From: UBA6059 sp964351595
GTDB taxonomy: Bacteria > Bacteroidota > Bacteroidia > Cytophagales > Cyclobacteriaceae
Length of the DNA stretch: 19,751 nucleotides
Direction: 5' to 3'
Assembly (NCBI GenBank): GCA_964351595.1
Contig: CAYGOT010000088.1
Coordinates: forward strand, 1-19,751
Numbering within the stretch: position 1 is the stretch's first letter; each line of letters begins with the position of its first letter. A program made the translations under genes and the position numbers. Of the stretch, positions 14,490 through 19,751 are shown one piece after another. The notes under the pieces were generated by a model. It saw only the letters and a list, made by a program, of their open reading frames with translations, was not told the DNA's origin and made no database searches.

Positions 14490-16499
14490 ATGAATCCAAT
14501 ATACCTACCCACTATTGAATCAATTAGAGTAAAGGACTTTTCTCTTTACCCTGAAGATGATGGCCTTGATTTCACTTATAACTTCATCAATGGAGTCAAC
14601 TTAATAATTGGAGGAAACGGCCTAGGGAAGACCACATTCACCAGTCTAATAAAATATGGTATTATAGGTGCTTATAAAAAACATAAGTCGGTGAAGACAT
14701 ATAAGGGAGAAAAAAGACCGAGTCGAACACCTTATGAAAATGGCTATTTTAAGGACAGAATGGATAGTAGCTTTCTGCATAATGAAGAAGCTAGGGTTAC
14801 CATTAACTTCTACATTCATGAAGCACATTTTGCTGTTGTGAGAAGGCTCTACGACTTTTACTTAGAAGAAGTTTTGGTTACAAAGGACGGCAAGACTAAT
14901 GTAATACTGGGTGATAAAATCAGGCAGGACAAATATGATCGATTAAAGGAAAATGAAAAGAAAAAATATCTGCAATATAATTATGAACAGATAGCGGCCA
15001 ATGAAGCTAACCTAAATGGATTCGATAGCTTGATATTCTTTGTAAATGATATACTGTTTTTTGGGGAGGATCGAAAAACCGTACTATGGGATGAAGAAGT
15101 GCAAGAAACTTTGAGCAGCAAATATTTCAATGATCCAGAGCTAGATGAAAAGAGAGAGTTTTTACGAGGAGAAGCGAGCTACCACAATTCCAAATCCCGT
15201 CATATACAAGTTGCGATAAAGAATATTGATGATGCTATTAAGCGAGCAAAAGGCGAGGACAATGATGACAGTGATTCTGATTTGGGAAATGTTCACGAAA
15301 TAAAGAAGGAAATCGAGTCTCAAAAGAATAAGCTGGATAAAATCCAGAAAGAACGTTTGAAGATTTCTGAAAATCGTAAAACCCAGAAAGCAGATAAGAA
15401 TAAATTAGGTAAGGATATTCTAGTATGTGAAGAAAAAATAAAACTAGAAGAAGATAAAATCTATGAACGTATCTGGCAGAATCTTACTTTCAATTACTCT
15501 GTTTATGAGGATCACATGCTCAAGAATCATACTTGCGCAATGTGTAATCAGCCATTGGATCAAGATGAGATAGATAGAATATTTACAAATTCAGACAATT
15601 GTTTTTTGTGTTCTAAACCTGTTCGTAAGAAGATGGAAGATTCAAATGAGCTAGAATTTCTGAGAAAGGAACAAACAACACTTTTATCTAAGATGCAGGT
15701 TCTTGAAAAGGAATTGGTCGAAACTGACGAATTGCTTGAAGAATATGATCAAGAATATGAGCAATATGATATTTCTCTAAGGACATTGAAAGATAAGCTT
15801 AGAGATTTAGAGTATAACATGAGCCAAGAAGAAGATTCGGGTGAACAGAATGTGGATGATTTAGATAAAAAACTCAGATTAGAAGTTGATAAACTTCAAT
15901 TGGAGAAAAAGAAGGAATTAAAGAAGAGTAAAGAGTTTGATAGAAAGGCTTCTGAGATCACTGCAAAAATGGATGATCAAAGGGCTGCTATTACAAAAAG
16001 TTTGTCAAAAATATTCTCTGAATATGCTAACCGTTTTCTTGGAGTTTCATGTACTCTGACATTCGATGACAGTGGTGACGATAAGGGAAAGAGATTCATT
16101 CCGGTTATAAATGGTAAGAAGAGATTGGGGCCAGAGGCTCTTTCAGAATCCCAACGTTTTTTCATCGATCAGTCATTCAGAATGAGTTTACTCAGTTTTT
16201 TCTATTCAAGACCAACGTACTTTTTATGTGAAACTCCGGATGGTAGTCTTGATATTTCTTATGAGCTTAATGCTGCGGAAGTCTTTTTGCGTTATTTGCA
16301 AAATCCAAATGCATTGATATTGACATCAAACTTGAATAATAGTGAGTTTTTAGATTATCTAATTGATAAAACTAAGTCAATTGATTATATCAATTTATTA
16401 AGAATAGGCAGACAAAGTGTTATTCAATCTCATAGTGATAAGTTGTTAGAAGCCTCTAAAAGAGTTGAAGAAAAAATAAATGGAAAAAGAGTCAAATAG
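14490..16499 (+). CDS. SMC/Rad50-like ATPase with zinc-motif coiled-coil tip
   Basis: This 669-residue protein starts from ATG 14490; a TTG at 14469 would add seven residues. The N-terminal ATPase half has Walker A GGNGLGKT (41-48). Two long charged helical arms (about 222-340 and 385-505) form a coiled coil. Its turn carries CAMC (349-352) and CFLC (371-374), a possible zinc ribbon instead of the single CxxC of Rad50. The C-terminal half has the ABC signature LSESQR (551-556) and a Walker B-like CETPDGSLD (580-588), where Glu occupies the usual Asp position of the DTPxGxLD form. Then comes LILTSNLN (609-616) in place of the usual H-loop histidine. These features fit ATPases of ABC three-component/Lamassu-type defence systems, which sense DNA structures and license an effector. 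It overlaps the next gene by 20 bases. Confidence 0.85.
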   Translation: MNPIYLPTIESIRVKDFSLYPEDDGLDFTYNFINGVNLIIGGNGLGKTTFTSLIKYGIIGAYKKHKSVKTYKGEKRPSRTPYENGYFKDRMDSSFLHNEEARVTINFYIHEAHFAVVRRLYDFYLEEVLVTKDGKTNVILGDKIRQDKYDRLKENEKKKYLQYNYEQIAANEANLNGFDSLIFFVNDILFFGEDRKTVLWDEEVQETLSSKYFNDPELDEKREFLRGEASYHNSKSRHIQVAIKNIDDAIKRAKGEDNDDSDSDLGNVHEIKKEIESQKNKLDKIQKERLKISENRKTQKADKNKLGKDILVCEEKIKLEEDKIYERIWQNLTFNYSVYEDHMLKNHTCAMCNQPLDQDEIDRIFTNSDNCFLCSKPVRKKMEDSNELEFLRKEQTTLLSKMQVLEKELVETDELLEEYDQEYEQYDISLRTLKDKLRDLEYNMSQEEDSGEQNVDDLDKKLRLEVDKLQLEKKKELKKSKEFDRKASEITAKMDDQRAAITKSLSKIFSEYANRFLGVSCTLTFDDSGDDKGKRFIPVINGKKRLGPEALSESQRFFIDQSFRMSLLSFFYSRPTYFLCETPDGSLDISYELNAAEVFLRYLQNPNALILTSNLNNSEFLDYLIDKTKSIDYINLLRIGRQSVIQSHSDKLLEASKRVEEKINGKRVK

Positions 16500-17118
16500 A
16501 AATTTGTATCAAGTTGCAGGGGATATCTTCAGTGTTATAGATCTTACAAAACAAGTGGGTTGGGATAATATAAACGAACTCTCAATTCAAAGAATAATCT
16601 ATTTAAGTTCTGTTTTATACGCATTCAAACACCCGGATGATAAAAACCCATTTCTTGATGATTATGATTTTGCAGTTGACTTAAGAGGCCCTTTTAATAA
16701 TCAGATTAATAAATCGATTTTACTACTAATAAAGGAACATTATATTCAATATGATCAAGATTCTAGCGCCTACTTCCGTGGTGAAAATGAGAAAATTGAT
16801 GAATTCCTGCTCATGCCAAACTATGAAACAAAGCGCAAGTGGTTTGAAGTGATTATTTACATACTTGGCATTTATGGTGAAAGTAAAATCTATGACTTTG
16901 TTTATAGAGATCCAGAATTCCTAGATAATCTAAGAAGACTTTCAACCAAAGAACTAAACATTGATTCGAGCAATAAGACAAGGGGCGTTTTGATTGATTT
17001 CAAAGCTGCTTTTGAAGAATCACTTGGCGATCAAAAGAATAAGCTTAATGATAAAGACTACTTAGAAATGTATTTCAATTACGTATTCAGTAGAATACTC
17101 AAAGGAGAAAAGGAGTAG
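16480..17118 (+). CDS. Putative middle component of an ABC-3C-like system
   Basis: This 212-residue, mostly helical protein starts at ATG 16480, inside the last 20 bases of the ATPase gene. That tight coupling implies fixed stoichiometry. No catalytic motif is visible. The segment NELSIQRIIYLSSVLYAFK followed by DYDFAVDLRGPFNNQINKSILLLIKEHYI looks like the winged-helix-type core of ABC-three-component middle proteins, which bridge the ATPase and the effector (compare LmuC in Lamassu). This assignment rests on gene position, size and a loose pattern, not on a diagnostic motif. An unrelated adaptor or regulator is possible. Confidence 0.55.
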   Translation: MEKESNRNLYQVAGDIFSVIDLTKQVGWDNINELSIQRIIYLSSVLYAFKHPDDKNPFLDDYDFAVDLRGPFNNQINKSILLLIKEHYIQYDQDSSAYFRGENEKIDEFLLMPNYETKRKWFEVIIYILGIYGESKIYDFVYRDPEFLDNLRRLSTKELNIDSSNKTRGVLIDFKAAFEESLGDQKNKLNDKDYLEMYFNYVFSRILKGEKE

Positions 17119-17131
17119 GGGTAGTAAGCTT

Positions 17132-18220
17132 ATGTTTGATTTTAAAAACCCAAAGTTCAAAGAATTCATTTCTGAGAATCTATCACAGATAGTGGATGAA
17201 GCTGTGCAGCCAGTTCTTGATAATCCAAAGTTTCAAATTCTTAGGAATAATTTATTACTGAATTTTTGGGAGGGAAGGGCAAATAAGAGCAGTCTATTTG
17301 CTATACAGATTAGTAATGATGCTTTTGATAAAATTGATATTTCAAAAACAAAAACAAATTTATCTACTACCATCGAAGAGGAATTGAGGACTAGAAATTT
17401 CTTAATGGTGGATTCTGAGTTTAACATAGTCTCTTCTGAGACTAAAATCTTTAAATCTGATAATGAACATAGCTTAATTGAATTATCAAAAACAGGCTAT
17501 TCCGTGTTTTTCTTTGGAGTAAATGGTATTGATGACTTTGTGGCTGGAACGAAAAGAGGAGAAAACATTTTCTATTCTGATGAAGAAATACGACTGTATC
17601 ATAAAAAGAAGTCCGTTAAGGAACTAGATGAGGTCTTTGCGGGATATAGGTCACACATTCTTCGTAAAAAAGATGCTTATGGCAATTTTTTTGCTCAAAA
17701 ACCAACCCTTAAATCAATTTGGAAAGGGAAAGATAAATGGAAACAATATACATATCTTCTTAGAAACACGCCCGAAAGTTGGATGAGAGATAACCTATAT
17801 GAGTACTTAACTTATCATTTAAGTTATTATATACATAAGGAGAATGAACTTCCCTCTGGAAGAAAACTTGATATCTATTTTGAAGCAGAAGGTAAGTTTT
17901 ACTTCTTTGAAATCAAGTGGTTAGGTAATTGCCTTAATGATGATGGAACAGGAATTAGCACAACTGACTATTCAGGTGTTGACAAAGCTTCACGAAGGGC
18001 CAGAGAAGGAGTAAAGCAAACTCTGGAATATGTCGATGAATTACTAAATGTTGTGCGCTATAATGTTCAAACAGGATTTCTAGTTGTGTTTGACGCAAGA
18101 ATTAATGAATCTAAAATTCAGTACGATGACGAAAAACTTCCAGATGAGCTTAAAATCTATTTGCAACATTTTAGTCGCAAATATGACGATCTCAAAATAA
18201 TTAACAGTCAACCTGGCTAA
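17132..18220 (+). CDS. PD-(D/E)XK-family nuclease
   Basis: This 362-residue protein has a C-terminal nuclease domain at about 210-330. Candidate catalytic residues are E224 (helix WMRDNLYEYL), D247 in GRKLDIYFE, E260-x-K262 in FYFFEIKWLG, and Q296 in the following helix (REGVKQTLEYV). This spacing is typical of PD-(D/E)XK restriction-like and Mrr/VRR-like nucleases. The first 200 residues are unassigned and may bind the ATPase/middle-component complex. An AGGAG-like ribosome-binding stretch precedes ATG 17132, 13 bases after the previous stop. As the last gene of the run it is the likely DNA-cutting effector; a classical restriction partner for the methyltransferase is the main alternative. 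Confidence 0.8.
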   Translation: MFDFKNPKFKEFISENLSQIVDEAVQPVLDNPKFQILRNNLLLNFWEGRANKSSLFAIQISNDAFDKIDISKTKTNLSTTIEEELRTRNFLMVDSEFNIVSSETKIFKSDNEHSLIELSKTGYSVFFFGVNGIDDFVAGTKRGENIFYSDEEIRLYHKKKSVKELDEVFAGYRSHILRKKDAYGNFFAQKPTLKSIWKGKDKWKQYTYLLRNTPESWMRDNLYEYLTYHLSYYIHKENELPSGRKLDIYFEAEGKFYFFEIKWLGNCLNDDGTGISTTDYSGVDKASRRAREGVKQTLEYVDELLNVVRYNVQTGFLVVFDARINESKIQYDDEKLPDELKIYLQHFSRKYDDLKIINSQPG

Positions 18221-18422
18221 TCCATGTAATGAGACAAAGTGTTTCTGTAAACAGTATATTATAATAAGTAGAATCAGTTTTACCTTCAAGTGGGTCAACC
18301 TGGCAAAATACCGAGGGTTTGGTTGGCTGTGTGTTGAGAGAGATTATTTTGTCTTGGCGGAGAACCGCTGGATTTTTTGCCGCTGAGGCGTACCGATATT
18401 TTTCATCAAGCTTGCAACCACC

Positions 18423-18454
18423 AAAAAAGTATTAGCCCAGCGGATTGAGTGGGC
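18423..18454 (-). terminator. Possible weak terminator of the minus-strand stress gene
   Basis: Reading the minus strand just after the stress gene's stop, GCCCA pairs with TGGGC (5 pairs, 10-base loop), and a six-T run follows after six bases. The stem is short and the T run is offset, so support is modest. The surrounding gap 18221-18460 holds no gene; an 11-base repeat GTCAACCTGGC occurs at 18207-18217 and 18294-18304. Confidence 0.3.
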
Positions 18455-18460
18455 GATGAC

Positions 18461-19309
18461 CTAGGTTAAAATGAGCGTAGGCATTCCCTCATGATAAATC
18501 ATCTTCTCTGTCTTGCTTTGATGAAATATCTTGTCAAACAAGCTTTTTTCAGAAGGCGCCATGGCTACTAGATCAGGTTGATGTTCAGCAATATATTCCG
18601 ATAGGGTATCCGCAATGTCCTCACCTTCGAGGTGTCGATGTGAGTGCGACAAGTTAGAGAGTTGATGATGTATTTGCGAAGACTTCATACTAGCCTCGAC
18701 ATCATCCGGTACCTCCCCGTCAAAGACATGAATCACCTCCAGCGCAACTTTACCGCCATCCACCAGTCGCTCAAGTAGTTCGATGGATCTTTTCGATAAT
18801 GACTGACCGCCCAAGGAAGTGGCTAAGGTGATTTTACTGAGTCGGTGGGGTATTTCCTTATCAGGAATAGCGAGCAGCGGACAGTCCACGGTATTGGCTA
18901 CTTCTAAGGTGTTGCTACCCACTGTCATTCTGGTAAAAGCTCCTTTGCCTCTGCTTCCCATCACGATTAACTGTACATTGGAGTCTTTGACCACATCGCT
19001 CAGGACCTCATTGACCGAACCGCGAGCAAAAACCTGACTGACGAACTGATTGTCGCTCAATTTTGAAGCGATATCAGCCTGTAGTTTATCGAGCTTTTGC
19101 TTAAGCACGCGCTCCAGTTCATCGTTTCTAATGACTGGCATGCTGGGTGTGTTGGAGTAGGGGGTCAGTGGCTTAAAGGCATGGACAAATAGGTAGTGTG
19201 GCTGAGCGCCTAGAACATCCTGGTTAAGTACAGCATGTACATAATTGACGGCATTGTCAGCTGCATCGGTAAAGTCCGTTGCGATGACTATTTTCATTTC
19301 ATTCTTCAT
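18461..19309 (-). CDS. Tandem-domain universal stress protein with ATP-binding signature
   Basis: This 282-residue protein has two Usp domains. The first domain opens with MKIVIATDFTDAADNAVNYV, which fixes the start at ATG 19309 (or 19297). An in-frame ATG at 19387 would add 26 residues that do not belong to the fold. The first domain carries a complete Gx2Gx9G(S/T) nucleotide-binding signature: GSRG at 118-121 and GS at 131-132. It ends with DCPLLAIPD. The second domain starts at SKITLATSLGGQS and ends with MPTLILT, without the full signature. It faces the defence island convergently and probably belongs to the host stress group that also includes the gene at 7401. Confidence 0.9.
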   Translation of the reverse strand: MKNEMKIVIATDFTDAADNAVNYVHAVLNQDVLGAQPHYLFVHAFKPLTPYSNTPSMPVIRNDELERVLKQKLDKLQADIASKLSDNQFVSQVFARGSVNEVLSDVVKDSNVQLIVMGSRGKGAFTRMTVGSNTLEVANTVDCPLLAIPDKEIPHRLSKITLATSLGGQSLSKRSIELLERLVDGGKVALEVIHVFDGEVPDDVEASMKSSQIHHQLSNLSHSHRHLEGEDIADTLSEYIAEHQPDLVAMAPSEKSLFDKIFHQSKTEKMIYHEGMPTLILT

Positions 19310-19550
19310 GATTTCCGAGTTTGATGATAAGATACTACCTAACAATGATTGAAAATCGTGCCAGGAGAAAGGGTAGTCCTTCAGCAATTTAGACTATGGC
19401 CTGGGGTGCTATTTCCACGGGACGGGGAGTGAGGTCTACAGACTAAACATTGATTATACTGCCGACATAGTGCTTACCTTTTTCGGCTACTCACGACCAA
19501 CTTTGATGTTCACATCAATACAGGGTAGCAAACAGGTTCTGGTAAGTAGG

Positions 19551-19751
19551 TAACCTGAGTTTGACTAATAATGCATCGAATATGCTGGTATTCAATTGAT
19601 TCACACCTCTGCAATTGAATGAATGTGTTTCGAGAGCCTCAACATGACAATGCACCATAATTTAACGTCAGTTCGAGACCTATCATTTGGGTTTCAAACG
19701 CACAAATTCCAATGACGTATAGTTCCCCAATATTGGTCATCCTGAGGCTCT
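19551..19751. repeat. Dispersed palindromic intergenic element, copy 2 (partial)
   Basis: Bases 19551-19660 match 10477-10586 at 99 of 110 positions in the same orientation. The right half differs: the last bases (GGTCATCCTGAGGCTCT, 19735-19751) resemble the inner right-arm core of copy 1, but they lie further away and are cut by the window edge. The rest of the gap from 19310 shows no gene. Confidence 0.65.

Noticed and set aside
12116..18220. Classification as BREX, DISARM or a plain Type I/III restriction system
   Set aside because: No PglZ, BrxC, helicase, DrmA/B, HsdR/HsdS or Res-type protein is present. Only the methyltransferase and a nuclease would fit, and the SMC-like ATPase and middle protein do not.
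18207..18304. The 11-base repeat GTCAACCTGGC as island attachment sites
   Set aside because: Both copies lie on the right side of the island and none was found at the left edge. It is too short to support a site-specific insertion.

Overview
The window looks like chromosomal DNA of a Bacteroidota bacterium, probably a Cytophagales-type marine or soil organism. The clues are moderate GC in the flanking genes, weak or absent Shine-Dalgarno sequences, tandem universal stress proteins, and the general look of the proteins. This is inference from style; no rRNA or other marker is present. No tRNA, rRNA or CRISPR array was seen.

Region 1 (1-7124, all + strand, gaps of 1-50 bases or overlaps) reads as one operon. 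It holds the tail of a membrane protein, a GNAT acetyltransferase, an alanine-racemase-like enzyme, an ornithine-racemase (Orr)-like gene broken by two in-frame TAG codons, then argB, argD, argC and argJ. The last four form the cyclic acetyl pathway from glutamate to L-ornithine. No argF, argG or argH is visible, and two PLP fold-III racemases sit in the same operon. This suggests ornithine, and originally perhaps D-ornithine, as the product rather than arginine alone.

Region 2 (7125-11770) is a stress and membrane group: a 26-residue possible membrane peptide, a two-domain universal stress protein, an MscS-type channel, an ArsC-fold protein with no cysteine, and an AI-2E/PerM-family membrane protein. 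Its spacers are rich in repeats: an 88-base MITE-like palindrome flanked by 11-base direct repeats, a 33-base direct repeat, a convincing intrinsic terminator, and a roughly 195-base palindromic element with a 90% identical second copy near the window's right end.

Region 3 (about 12100-18220) is a clearly AT-rich block between the AI-2E gene and a second universal stress protein gene. It carries a GTGA-coupled pair (small Cys-motif protein plus a CHAT/caspase-like protease). It then has a four-gene run: an amino-DNA methyltransferase with a TSPPY motif, an SMC/Rad50-like ATPase with a CxxC...CxxC coiled-coil tip, a 212-residue protein resembling a middle component of ABC three-component (ABC-3C/Lamassu-type) systems, and a PD-(D/E)XK nuclease. 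I read this as a horizontally acquired anti-phage island. It seems to combine a methylation-based self mark with an SMC-type sensor and a nuclease effector, and possibly a protease arm. This is the best candidate for an undescribed system here.

Region 4 (18221-19751) holds a second universal stress protein on the minus strand and a gene-free end containing the second copy of the intergenic repeat.
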